A DNA stretch of 64,000 nucleotides from an uncultured Clostridiaceae bacterium (GTDB lineage Bacteria > Bacillota > Clostridia > TANB77 > CAG-508): contig CAMPYH010000002.1 in the NCBI GenBank assembly GCA_946998225.1, positions 1 through 64,000 of the forward strand, given 5' to 3'. This document shows positions 40,278 through 50,115 of the stretch, piece after piece (the stretch's first letter is position 1; each line of letters starts with the position of its first letter). Under the pieces are notes generated by a model. The model saw only the letters and a list, made by a program, of their open reading frames with translations, did no database searches and was not told the origin of the DNA. The position numbers were made by a program, and so were the translations under genes.

Positions 40278-42356
40278 ATGTCAAAAAAAGATGTACCAGT
40301 ATTTAAAAATAAAAGAAATATTTGTTTAATTTTTTTAGCAGTAGGATGTATTCTAGCTATATATATGAGTATCTTTAATATAAAAATTAAAGATGAAACT
40401 CTACCTAAAATGTCTTTTTCAGATGAACTTCCATTTTACGGAAGAAAATCTTCAAAGTCACATCTAGGTCAAAAGGTTAATTTAAAAAATTGGGACATAG
40501 ATGTAAAAATTGAATCAGATGGATCATTAAGCATTACTGAAGTTTGGAATTCTGAATATGGAAAAGACATATCTACTATGTATAGGAATTTTGGAAAAGG
40601 TGTAGGAGATAAATATATATCTGATGCTAAAGTTTTTAAAATGGTTGATGGAAAAGAGATTCCTCTTAAAAAAAGAGAATATGCATTTAAACAATGGAGT
40701 GGATATTATCACACAGGATATACTGATGGAATTTATGAAATTGGTTGGGGTGTAGATAAGAGTAAAAAGAGCGATATATATGTTATAAAATACAATATAT
40801 ATGGTATGACATCTTTTATAAAGGATTATGCAGAAATTTACTATAAAATGATTTCAGACAATAGCTTATATACAACTAATTTTACTGCAACTATATCACA
40901 TCATAATTTACCTTTAACAAAAGATAATTCAATACTTTTTGGTCATGGAGATAGTAATATAAAATACATATATGATAAAGGAAAGATATATATAAAATCA
41001 TATGCTCCTGTTGCTATGAAAGATTTAGTTGAATTTAGACTATTTATTCCTAAAAGCTTTTTAATACAAAATGAAAAAATAAATCAAGGAAAAATAAATA
41101 AGAGTCTAGATAGCATCATAGATGAAGAAAGAAAAATAATAGATGTACCATTTATTGGTTTAAAAAATGTATATAAACTAGAAGGTAAGATCTATGGTTT
41201 TTTAATAATATATTTTACAGTTGGGATAATTTATACAGTATTTAATATAGATTATATGATTGCATATCAAATAAGAAAAAATAAAAATAAAAAAAGAATA
41301 AAAGAAACGATTAAAGAATTTAAATATTATAGCCAAATACCTGAAGATTTTGATTTAGATTTATTTTGTGCTTCAAAAGTTTCAGGAATTTATATAAAAG
41401 ATGTAGATATTATTAAATCATCTATCTTAAAATTAATATATTATAAATACATTAGTATTAAAGTAAATGAAAGTGAAAATAAAACATTCAAAATATTTTC
41501 TGAGAAAACAAAATGTATATATGTATTAGAAAAAACTAAAAATGAAATGGAAGAAGAACTAGAGGAAAATCCAGATAAATTATCTAGTATAGATAAATTT
41601 ATTTTTGGTTTACTTGATGAAAACAAAGATGAAAATAATGAAGTAACAGAAGATAAATTTATAAAATGTTTTGATCAAAAAGCAGAAAAATACGGAAAAG
41701 CTAAAAGTAGTGCAGAAGAAAAAGCTAAAACTAAATTAACAGATGCTGGATATTTTATAAAAAAAGAATATACAGCTAAAAGTGATTATGAAATATATAT
41801 GAATAAATTAACTATAAAAATATTACTAGGATTTATAATATTAACAGGACTTTTACTATATTTTTCTTCATATGTAGTCTCTACAGTAGGTAGCATACAA
41901 ATTACTGGACAAGAAAATGTACGTAATATAATTTGTCTTACATATTTCACTTTTTTAATAAGACTATTTATAGTTAGAAGAGAAGTTGGATTAAAAAGCA
42001 TGAAAGGAATACAAAGAGGCGGAGAGATATATGCATTAAAAAAATATTTTGAAGATTTTTCAAGAATAGAAGAACGTGATGAAAAAGCTTTAGTAATATG
42101 GGAAAAGCTATTAATTTATGCAACATTTTTTGGACTTGGAAATAATGTACTTAAAAATCTTCAAAAGCTAAACCCCGAGGTATATAATGAAATAAATAGT
42201 GTAGGTAGTGGATCATTTTTAAATAATGTAAGTAATAGAGCACTAACATCTGCTTTAAGTAGTTATTATCTAAATAGCGGTGGATCTAACGGATTTTCAT
42301 CAGGAGGAAGCTTTAGTGGCGGCGGATTCGGAGGCGGATCTGGCGGAGGAAGATAA
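40278..42356 (+). CDS. DUF2207-family membrane protein, first copy
   Basis: 692 residues of the DUF2207 type, function unknown. An N-terminal membrane segment lies near residues 14-34, followed by an external beta-rich domain (WDIDVKIESDGSLSITEVWNSEYG, TMYRNFGKG, YEIGWGVDKS) to about 295. A second membrane segment is near 305-325, then a cytoplasmic region, further hydrophobic segments near 510-560, and a C-terminus dominated by Gly and Ser (GGSFSGGGFGGGSGGGR), typical of the family. AGAGGT precedes the ATG. The next gene is a diverged paralogue 17 bases downstream, so the two products probably work together at the envelope. Confidence 0.8.
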   Translation: MSKKDVPVFKNKRNICLIFLAVGCILAIYMSIFNIKIKDETLPKMSFSDELPFYGRKSSKSHLGQKVNLKNWDIDVKIESDGSLSITEVWNSEYGKDISTMYRNFGKGVGDKYISDAKVFKMVDGKEIPLKKREYAFKQWSGYYHTGYTDGIYEIGWGVDKSKKSDIYVIKYNIYGMTSFIKDYAEIYYKMISDNSLYTTNFTATISHHNLPLTKDNSILFGHGDSNIKYIYDKGKIYIKSYAPVAMKDLVEFRLFIPKSFLIQNEKINQGKINKSLDSIIDEERKIIDVPFIGLKNVYKLEGKIYGFLIIYFTVGIIYTVFNIDYMIAYQIRKNKNKKRIKETIKEFKYYSQIPEDFDLDLFCASKVSGIYIKDVDIIKSSILKLIYYKYISIKVNESENKTFKIFSEKTKCIYVLEKTKNEMEEELEENPDKLSSIDKFIFGLLDENKDENNEVTEDKFIKCFDQKAEKYGKAKSSAEEKAKTKLTDAGYFIKKEYTAKSDYEIYMNKLTIKILLGFIILTGLLLYFSSYVVSTVGSIQITGQENVRNIICLTYFTFLIRLFIVRREVGLKSMKGIQRGGEIYALKKYFEDFSRIEERDEKALVIWEKLLIYATFFGLGNNVLKNLQKLNPEVYNEINSVGSGSFLNNVSNRALTSALSSYYLNSGGSNGFSSGGSFSGGGFGGGSGGGR

Positions 42357-42373
42357 TTAATCGGAGGATTTAA

Positions 42374-44668
42374 ATGAAAGAACTTGAACAAATAGATTTA
42401 AAAAATCAGGAGAAGAAATATAAACAGAATATAAGATATAGAAAAATAAGGAAAGCATCAATTTTCTTATCTGTTTTACTTATATTTTCTTTTATTATTC
42501 TTAACTTTGTTAAAAATATAAATACTCAAAAATATAATCTAGATATATACGCAAAACTAAATGATAAAGGAGATTTAGATGTACTTGAAAAAATTTCATT
42601 TAATTCTCGAAATGAAGAAATCTTTAAAAGAGTAATTCCTGAGTCTGAAAAAAATATAGATAATATGGAAATTAGAATTGCTGTTAAAAATAAAAATAAA
42701 AACAAAAATGCAAAAGAAGAACAACCAGAAAGATTTTTAAAAGCAGAGGAAATTACTAAAGAAGATTATGATAAATTATCTAAAAAAGAAAAAGCAGATA
42801 AGCTATATTATTACATTGGATATTTAGATAAAAAAGAAAATTTAGAAAATTCAAATATTAAAGATAATATTGTTTTCAAAACAAACAAAAAAGAAAAAGA
42901 AACAAATGAAAAAGAAATAAAAAAAGAAGAAGTAGCTGAAGAAAAAAGAGAAGAAGATAAAGAAACTAACAAAGAAAAAAGCAAAGAGAACAAAGAAGAA
43001 ATAAAGCAAGATAAAAAATTAGTTGTATATATTCCAATAAATAAAGAATTAAAACAAACTAAAAAAGTATCTTTTGGATATATAGTTAAAGGTGCCGCTA
43101 AAAAATATAAAGATACAGCAGAATTAAAATATAATATTTTAGATTTTAAAGATAATAATGAAATAGCAAAACTTGTACTTGAAATGGAATTTCCAAATGA
43201 AGGACTTCAAAAAGATGATACATTTATTTGGTATATTGGAAGATATGATGGAAAAGCATATCTTGCAGGAAACAAGGTACATTTAGATATATTAAGAGAA
43301 CTATCATGTGATGATCTTAGTGTAGCTGTACTGTTTGATAAAACAAAACTTGCTAAAGATTTAAAAACAAATGATGAAGATAGGCTAGAAAAGGCTAAAA
43401 AATACTATGATTTAAAATGGGAAGAAGATAGAAAGTATATAGATAATATAATTACAGATGAAACTAATATGAAAAAACTAGATATATTAATTATATGTAT
43501 TTCTACAATTATTATTATACTTATTTTATTAAAACTCATTTTTAGCATTATTAGAGAAAAACAAAAAAGACGTGAGATAGAATCTGTAATTAAGAGCTTT
43601 AAGTATTATGATAATCCACCAGAAGAATTTAAATTTAACTTTACAAAGATGTATCCGCTTGTACAAACATCTGGATCAAATATATTCAAAAGTATTTTTA
43701 TAAAATTAATATATAAAGGCTTAATACTTCCTGAAAAAGAAAAGAAAGTATTTTTAAAGATAAATACAAAAACTATTACAAGACTTGCAAATAAAATTTC
43801 AGGAATGAAAACTAAAAAAGAAATATCAGATGATTTTGATATAGAATATATATTTACATTAGATGATGAAGATTACAAAAGACAAGATGAGATAGGATAT
43901 ATTCTAAAAGAAGATGAATATGTATATAATTTTCTAAAACAAATATCTAAAGATAATAAATTTACTTTATCTGAGCTTACTGAAGCAATTGAAGGTAATT
44001 TTAAAACTATTATTGAAAAAGATCTTAAAAAACTAGTGTATTTAGAAAAAGAAAAATTATATGAATCTGGTTATTTTGATAAAGATACAAATAAAAGAGA
44101 ACTTAATGTTTCAAAATATAATGCTTTTAATATATTATTGTTTTTATCTTTTGTAATACTTAGCGTGATTTTTTATAAAAGTTTTACTTTCCCAATATTC
44201 TTAAGTTTTTATGCATTTATAGTAACAATGGTAAATTCATATAAATACAAAGTAGATTTAAAAGGTATAAATGAAAAAGGTTTAGAAGCAGAAGCACAAA
44301 TATTAGGATTTAGAAACTTTTTAAGAGATAGCTCACTTTTAGATTTAAAAGTTGAAAATGAAAAAGATGTAAATATGATAAGACAATATTTAATGTATGC
44401 AACATATTTTGGAATAGAAGAAAAGTTTTTAGAAAAAACAAAACCATATTACAATGTAGCATATAGAAAACTGTTTAAAGATATAGAAGAAATAGATGAT
44501 GAAGATGAAATGATCTTTAAGTATAAAGATACAAAATATATTTTAAAGAGAATGGATGACAGTATAATCATTTCTAAAACATACTATACTACTGGATTAA
44601 CACCAGATGGTCCAATGGGACTATTTGAAACAGAAAGCAACAAAAGAAGCATAAAACTTAAAAAATAA
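42374..44668 (+). CDS. DUF2207-like membrane protein, second copy
   Basis: 764 residues with the same topology as the preceding gene: N-terminal membrane segment near 28-48, external domain (LDIYAKLNDKGDLDVLEKISF, then IWYIGRYDGKAYLAGNKVHL) to about 365, and membrane segments near 372-392 and 590-625. It differs by a block rich in Lys and Glu at about 165-215 and by lacking the Gly-rich tail. MYATYFGIEEKF matches the YATFFGLGNNV of the first copy, which supports common descent. GGAGG precedes the ATG. No function is known. Confidence 0.75.
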   Translation: MKELEQIDLKNQEKKYKQNIRYRKIRKASIFLSVLLIFSFIILNFVKNINTQKYNLDIYAKLNDKGDLDVLEKISFNSRNEEIFKRVIPESEKNIDNMEIRIAVKNKNKNKNAKEEQPERFLKAEEITKEDYDKLSKKEKADKLYYYIGYLDKKENLENSNIKDNIVFKTNKKEKETNEKEIKKEEVAEEKREEDKETNKEKSKENKEEIKQDKKLVVYIPINKELKQTKKVSFGYIVKGAAKKYKDTAELKYNILDFKDNNEIAKLVLEMEFPNEGLQKDDTFIWYIGRYDGKAYLAGNKVHLDILRELSCDDLSVAVLFDKTKLAKDLKTNDEDRLEKAKKYYDLKWEEDRKYIDNIITDETNMKKLDILIICISTIIIILILLKLIFSIIREKQKRREIESVIKSFKYYDNPPEEFKFNFTKMYPLVQTSGSNIFKSIFIKLIYKGLILPEKEKKVFLKINTKTITRLANKISGMKTKKEISDDFDIEYIFTLDDEDYKRQDEIGYILKEDEYVYNFLKQISKDNKFTLSELTEAIEGNFKTIIEKDLKKLVYLEKEKLYESGYFDKDTNKRELNVSKYNAFNILLFLSFVILSVIFYKSFTFPIFLSFYAFIVTMVNSYKYKVDLKGINEKGLEAEAQILGFRNFLRDSSLLDLKVENEKDVNMIRQYLMYATYFGIEEKFLEKTKPYYNVAYRKLFKDIEEIDDEDEMIFKYKDTKYILKRMDDSIIISKTYYTTGLTPDGPMGLFETESNKRSIKLKK

Positions 44669-44723
44669 CTTTACAAAAATTAAATATGAAAATATACTAT
44701 ATATATAAAAGAAAGGAAGAAAT

Positions 44724-45449
44724 ATGTCAGGACATAGCAAATGGAATAATATTAAACAAAAAAAAGGAAAACAAGACGCTATAAAAGGTAAGCTATTTAC
44801 TAAAATAGGTAGAGAATTATCTGTAGCAGTTAAAGAAGGCGGACCAAATCCGGATCACAATTCAAAACTAAGATATGTAATTGCAAAAGCAAAAGCAAAT
44901 AATATGCCAAATACAAATATTGAAAATGCAATTAAAAAAGCTAGTGGTGAAGGTGGAGAAAATACATTTTATGAAATAATGTATGAAGGATATGGAAAAG
45001 GCGGTGTTGCTATACTTGTTAAGGCATTAACAGATAATAAAAATAGAACTGCAAGTGAAGTAAGACATGTATTTTCTAAACATAATGGTAATCTTGGAGA
45101 ACCAGGTAGTGTATCATATATGTTTGAACAAAAAGGTGTAATTGTAATAGAAAAAGAAGGCCTAAGATATGATGAAGATACATTAATGATGGAAATGATT
45201 GAATCAGGTGCTGAAGATTTTAAATCATATGACGAAGTATATGAAATTAAAACAGATATAAAAGATTTTGATTCAGTACATAAAAAAGTAGAAGAACTAG
45301 GAATAAAACCAATTGAAGCATCAATTCAAATGGTACCAAAAATATCTGTACCATCAACTGATGAACTTTCAGAATCTATTGAAAAAATAGTTGAAGCATT
45401 AGATGATCTTGATGATGTACAAGATGTATATACTAATCTAGATGACTAG
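44724..45449 (+). CDS. YebC/PmpR family protein
   Basis: 241 residues, full family length. It starts MSGHSKWNNIKQKKGKQDAIKGKLFTKIGREL, the invariant YebC opening, and contains ANNMPNTNIENAIKKASGE and NRTASEVRHVFSKHNGNLGEPGSVSYMF. The family has been described as DNA-binding regulators and, more recently, as factors that help ribosomes at proline-rich stretches. AAAGGAAG precedes the ATG. It is followed by a terminator shared with the convergent unknown gene. Confidence 0.95.
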   Translation: MSGHSKWNNIKQKKGKQDAIKGKLFTKIGRELSVAVKEGGPNPDHNSKLRYVIAKAKANNMPNTNIENAIKKASGEGGENTFYEIMYEGYGKGGVAILVKALTDNKNRTASEVRHVFSKHNGNLGEPGSVSYMFEQKGVIVIEKEGLRYDEDTLMMEMIESGAEDFKSYDEVYEIKTDIKDFDSVHKKVEELGIKPIEASIQMVPKISVPSTDELSESIEKIVEALDDLDDVQDVYTNLDD

Positions 45450-45506
45450 ATAAATACAGCGTAAAAACATTAGATTAAAGTATAAGATTAAAAAAATATT
45501 AAGTAT

Positions 45507-45538
45507 AAAAAAATGGAAATATTAATTTCCATTTTTTT
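45507..45538. terminator. Bidirectional terminator between yebC and a convergent gene
   Basis: The 13-bp stem AAAAAAATGGAAA / TTTCCATTTTTTT closes a TATTAA loop. The A run on the left and T run on the right serve both strands. Confidence 0.8.
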
Positions 45539-45597
45539 ATTATTCTATTTATTTTATTTTTTATATATTCTTTTTGTTTTTATTTTCATTGTTTTAA

Positions 45598-46857
45598 TTA
45601 ATAGTCACGATCATCAATATCTTTTTCTTCATTTTTTGTATCTTCATTTTCTAGATCTTGTTCATCTTGATCTTGATTATTAAAAAGTAATTCAATTTTT
45701 TCTTTTTCGTCTTTTTCTTGTTCTTTGTCTTCATTAGTTCTTTCTTTTAGACTAACAACTGCTAAACTCTTAGTAAGATCATTTTCAATTAGGTTTTTAA
45801 AATTCTTTTCTTGTTCATCTTTTTCAGGATCATGTTCTATAACTTTTCCTTTTTGAAAATCTATTTCATCAATTTCTCTATTGTCTAGGACAGGAAGAGT
45901 ATTTGCTGCTTTTAAAATTGTATCTAAATAGCTTTGTCTAGATTTTTCTCTTTCATCATAATCTTCAGTTCTATTTAATGCTGATTCATACATTTGGCCT
46001 CCTAGCAAAATTTCACCTCTTACTTTAACTGAATCCGCAATTGAGTTAAATCCATCTAAAAGTCTTTCATTTTCTTTTGATTCAAGTATTGGTGTTCTAC
46101 CAGACTTTCTGCCAATTTCAGCAATATTTTGTCTTTTAATGCCATATGCTTTTTCTTTATCTGGTTTTTCATAAAAGATGTAGTCATGATAGGTCTTATC
46201 TATTGGAATTCTTTCCATTTTTATATTTCCAGATTCAGCCATTTCTTTTAATTCTTTGTATTGCTCTAGTTTTTCAGGGCTTAGATCATCTACTGAAACT
46301 TTATTTAATCCATCTGTTAGTTTGTCTATTGAAATTTCTTCAGCAAGTCTCATTAAAAAATTACTAGAACTTTCTAGAATATCTTGAGCTTTTTGGTATA
46401 TTGCTGAATCTTTATCTATATCTTTATTATTTAGAATAGGTAAAGCAAAGGCAAGCTTTGAATAGTTATCGAAATCTTCTTTATTTCCAAGTGCCATTTG
46501 ATATAAATAATAGTTATCTAATTCGTAACCATTATGATTTGTTTTATATGTGTTTTTAAGATCTATTGAATCTTCAAGATTTAAATTTCTGATTGTTTGA
46601 AGTGCTGCTTCATAAACTGCAAGATCAGCATCTGCATGAACATTTATTTCTGTTGTTACAGCAGATCTATTATCTTCTAAATGTTTTTGAATGCTTTGTT
46701 CCATCATTCTTCCGCCTTGTGTAAATAGTCCAAGTGCGAGAAGGTAAACCATTGCTCTTCTAGGCATTTTACCTTTTCTTTTGTAATTTTTATTGTATTT
46801 TTTTTGCTTTTCTATATTAGGTCTAACCATTTTTCGTTTTACATCATATTCGTCCAT
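45598..46857 (-). CDS. Unrecognised membrane-anchored protein with acidic tail
   Basis: 419 residues, family unknown. The first 30 are basic, a hydrophobic segment follows at about 31-47 (RRAMVYLLALGLFTQGG), and the remainder is helical and probably external. Two regions resemble each other: FALPILNNKDIDKDSAIYQK (about 135-155) and NTLPVLDNREIDEIDFQKGK (about 318-338), hinting at an internal duplication. The final 60 residues are almost entirely acidic or Gln/Asn-rich (DQDEQDLENEDTKNEEKDID). GGAG seven bases before the ATG supports the start. It is divergent from the PBP1A gene, with 199 bases between them, and could be a cell-wall accessory factor on that basis only. Confidence 0.7.
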   Translation of the reverse strand: MDEYDVKRKMVRPNIEKQKKYNKNYKRKGKMPRRAMVYLLALGLFTQGGRMMEQSIQKHLEDNRSAVTTEINVHADADLAVYEAALQTIRNLNLEDSIDLKNTYKTNHNGYELDNYYLYQMALGNKEDFDNYSKLAFALPILNNKDIDKDSAIYQKAQDILESSSNFLMRLAEEISIDKLTDGLNKVSVDDLSPEKLEQYKELKEMAESGNIKMERIPIDKTYHDYIFYEKPDKEKAYGIKRQNIAEIGRKSGRTPILESKENERLLDGFNSIADSVKVRGEILLGGQMYESALNRTEDYDEREKSRQSYLDTILKAANTLPVLDNREIDEIDFQKGKVIEHDPEKDEQEKNFKNLIENDLTKSLAVVSLKERTNEDKEQEKDEKEKIELLFNNQDQDEQDLENEDTKNEEKDIDDRDY

Positions 46858-47056
46858 TTTTTCTCCAATATACGTATTTACAGTGAATATATATGTTAAA
46901 ATTTAAAAAAGCTTTTAAATTGTATAAATATGATAAAAATGATACATTAAATTTAAGGAAAATAAATATTTATAAATATTATTAAGATAATATTCACTTT
47001 ATTTTTTCCCTTAATTATAATATAATTAATAATAAATTTAAGGTTTTGAGGTGAAA

Positions 47057-50000
47057 ATGGAAGAAGATAGAAAAAGAGAATTAATCGATAGGAAAAAGAC
47101 TATAGATGATCTAAAAGTGAAGCTGGAAAACATTAAAAAGAAAACAGATAATTATGCACATATGGAATCAGATAAAAATCTAGATAAAACTATAATGGTT
47201 CCAGTTACTTCAAAGGATAAGAAATCTAAAAAAGCTAATAATGATAGAGCAGAAAAAGTCAAAAGAAATGAAAAGTTAAATGATGAAAAAACAAATGATC
47301 TTTCTTTTGATAGAGAAAAGGAAGAAAGAAGAAGAAAGAGAGAAGAAAGATTAAAAGAAAAAAAGGAAAAAGAAACACAAGTGGAAGAAAAAGAAATGAA
47401 AAAGCCAAAAAGCAAAAAAAGAAAAAATCTTCCATTCAAAGAACTAAGCGGAGGCGGTAAAGCATTATATATAATCAAAAGATTAATTGTAATGTTGGTC
47501 TTTTTAGGTATTGTAGCTTTTGGCCTTTTAATAGGATATATATACGGACTATTTGGAAATGATAGTGGTGTTGAAAAATTGCTTGCTAAAGAAGCAGAAG
47601 AGACAACTACAGTATATGATAAAGATGGAAATGAAGTAGCAAGATTATCTGAAGAAGAAAGAAGATCTGTAATTAAATTAAGTGAAATGGGTGAATATAT
47701 ACCAAAAGCATATATTGCAATTGAAGATCAAAGATTTTTATCTCATCCAGGAATAGATGTTAAAAGAACTCTTTCAGCAACAATAAACTATTTATTTAGA
47801 AAAAATACAAACTATGGTGGTAGTACCATTACACAACAATTAGTTAAAAATATTTCTAAAGATGATGAAAAAACAGCTTCAAGAAAATTAAGAGAATTTT
47901 CAAGAGCACTTCAAATTGAACAAAAAATATCTAAAGATGAAATACTAGAACTATATCTTAACCTAATCTATGTAGGCGGTGAAAACGTTTATGGTATGGC
48001 ACTAGGTTCAGACTATTACTTTAGTAAAAAACCAAAAGATTTAAAACTTGAAGAAGCAGCATTTTTAGCTGGAATAAACCATTCACCAGGAAGATATAAT
48101 GCATTTTTACCTAAAGGATTCCATGTTGATCCAAATGGACAACAAATAGTAGATAATAAAGAAGAAAATGATGCATATGTTGAAATGAATAAAAGAATAA
48201 ATGGTAGAACAAAAACAGTTTTAGATAAAATGCTTGAGCTTAATAAAGTTTCTAAAGAAGAATATGATAAAGCGGTAGAAGGGCTAAATAAAGGTTTAGC
48301 ATTCAAAAAAGGTACTCTTGCATATTCAACATCTGAATATTCATATTTAACAGATGCTGCAATAGATGAAGCAATAGACATTATTGCTGAAAAAGAAAAA
48401 GTAGATAAAAAAGTAGCAAAATTAATTGTATACAAGAGTGGATACCATATATATACAACTCAAGATACAAAGATTCAAAATATGGTAGAAAACCATATGA
48501 GAACAACAAAATATACAATTTTAAGTCGTAAGTATAAAGATGAAAACGGACAACCATATAAAACACAAGCAACAACTACAATATTAGATCATAAAACAGG
48601 ACAAGTAGTTGCAGCAGTTGGTGGTATGGAAGATAAGGTAAGATTAAGAAGAGGAGACTGGAATAGGGTTACAAGAACATTAAGACAACCTGGTTCTGCA
48701 ATAAAACCGATTATTGTTACTGCTCCAGGTCTTGAAAGTGGAAAAATTACTTTAGGACATACTTTTGATGATACACCATATGAGAAAAACGGATGGAAAC
48801 CTCAAAACTTCTCTGGAAGATATATGGGAAGACTTACTATAAGAAAAGCTTTAGTAAAATCTTTGAATATTCCACAAATTAGACAGCTTGAAGTAATCGG
48901 TCCTAAATATGCAACAGACTTTTTAAGAAAAATGGACTTTAATATAGATCCAGCAGACGATAACAACTTAGCAATAGCGCTTGGTGGACTTACAAAAGGT
49001 GTTTCAAATATTAACATGGTTTCAGCATATGGTATGATTGCAAATGATGGAGAATTTATTAAACCTACATTTATTTCAAAAATAGAAGATAAATCAAGAG
49101 ATGTAATATACAAAGCAAATCCAGATAAAAAGAGAATATTAAGTCCGGAAAACGCTTTCTTATTAAAAGATGTTTTAAAAGACAGTACAAATCCTGGAGA
49201 AATTATTGGTAGAGGAAAAATAGCAAATATTGATGTAGCAGGTAAGACTGGTACAACAGATCAATATAATGACTCATATTGTTGCCTATTATCTAATTAC
49301 TATACAGCAGCAACATGGTATGGTTTCGATAAACAAGAAAGTTTCCAATTTGGTAGAGCATATTTTAACCATGCAATGGATCTATTAATCCCAATATTTA
49401 AAGAACTACATAATGGAAAAGCACCTAGTCAATTTGTAAAACCAGAAAATGTTGAAAAAGAAACAGTTCTATTTAAAGAATTCAAAAAAGCACCAGCAGG
49501 ATTAAAGACTGGAACATTGACTGAATGGTTTGTTAAAGGAACAGGACCAAAAGAGGAGTCTTCAGATTATGTAACAGTTAAGGTATGTAAAAGAAGCGGT
49601 AAGCTTGCAACACCTGAATGTGATGATGTGGAAGACAGATTATTTAAAAAAGGTGAAGAACCTAAAGAGTATTGCGATTGTAAAAATATAAAAGAATCAA
49701 AAGATAAAAATGTACAAAAAGAATTAGATAAAGTTATAGGAATATTTAATTCACTAGGAAATATAAGCTCTGCAAGTAAAAAACAATTAACAGATGCAAA
49801 AAAAGCGTATGAAGGATTAAGCAAAGATGCAAAATCTAGAGTTTCAGATGGAATTAAAAATAAATATAATGAAATAGTTAAACAATTAAATAAATTGTCA
49901 AACAATGAAGATCAAGAATCAGCAAATAAAGTTATGGGATTAATAAATCAAATCCCAACTATTAAAGCAGATAATAAAAATTCTGCAAAGGTAAAAATTA

Positions 50001-50098
50001 AAACAGCAAGAACTGCATATAATGCACTTTCAAATAATGCTAAAAAGCTTGTTACAAATTACAGTAAATTAGTAGCAGCTGAAAATGCAGTTAAATAA
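47057..50098 (+). CDS. Class A penicillin-binding protein (PBP1A type) with C-terminal helical repeats
   Basis: Bifunctional peptidoglycan glycosyltransferase/transpeptidase, 1013 residues. Residues 1-135 are cytoplasmic and extremely Lys/Glu-rich, with a membrane segment at about 138-162. The GT51 domain has catalytic E223 in AIEDQRF, then GGSTITQQLVKN and KDEILELYLN. The transpeptidase has S547-K550 (GSAIKP), SLN and K730-T-G. After it come two helical repeats of about 55 residues (from KVIGIFNSLGNI and KVMGLINQIPTI), ending AYNALSNNAKKLVTN. These resemble repeats of secreted surface proteins and are unusual on a PBP. GAGG is five bases before ATG 47057; a GTG at 47051 lies within that site. 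cysS follows. Confidence 0.94.
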   Translation: MEEDRKRELIDRKKTIDDLKVKLENIKKKTDNYAHMESDKNLDKTIMVPVTSKDKKSKKANNDRAEKVKRNEKLNDEKTNDLSFDREKEERRRKREERLKEKKEKETQVEEKEMKKPKSKKRKNLPFKELSGGGKALYIIKRLIVMLVFLGIVAFGLLIGYIYGLFGNDSGVEKLLAKEAEETTTVYDKDGNEVARLSEEERRSVIKLSEMGEYIPKAYIAIEDQRFLSHPGIDVKRTLSATINYLFRKNTNYGGSTITQQLVKNISKDDEKTASRKLREFSRALQIEQKISKDEILELYLNLIYVGGENVYGMALGSDYYFSKKPKDLKLEEAAFLAGINHSPGRYNAFLPKGFHVDPNGQQIVDNKEENDAYVEMNKRINGRTKTVLDKMLELNKVSKEEYDKAVEGLNKGLAFKKGTLAYSTSEYSYLTDAAIDEAIDIIAEKEKVDKKVAKLIVYKSGYHIYTTQDTKIQNMVENHMRTTKYTILSRKYKDENGQPYKTQATTTILDHKTGQVVAAVGGMEDKVRLRRGDWNRVTRTLRQPGSAIKPIIVTAPGLESGKITLGHTFDDTPYEKNGWKPQNFSGRYMGRLTIRKALVKSLNIPQIRQLEVIGPKYATDFLRKMDFNIDPADDNNLAIALGGLTKGVSNINMVSAYGMIANDGEFIKPTFISKIEDKSRDVIYKANPDKKRILSPENAFLLKDVLKDSTNPGEIIGRGKIANIDVAGKTGTTDQYNDSYCCLLSNYYTAATWYGFDKQESFQFGRAYFNHAMDLLIPIFKELHNGKAPSQFVKPENVEKETVLFKEFKKAPAGLKTGTLTEWFVKGTGPKEESSDYVTVKVCKRSGKLATPECDDVEDRLFKKGEEPKEYCDCKNIKESKDKNVQKELDKVIGIFNSLGNISSASKKQLTDAKKAYEGLSKDAKSRVSDGIKNKYNEIVKQLNKLSNNEDQESANKVMGLINQIPTIKADNKNSAKVKIKTARTAYNALSNNAKKLVTNYSKLVAAENAVK

Positions 50099-50115
50099 AT
50101 ATAGAAAGAAAAATT

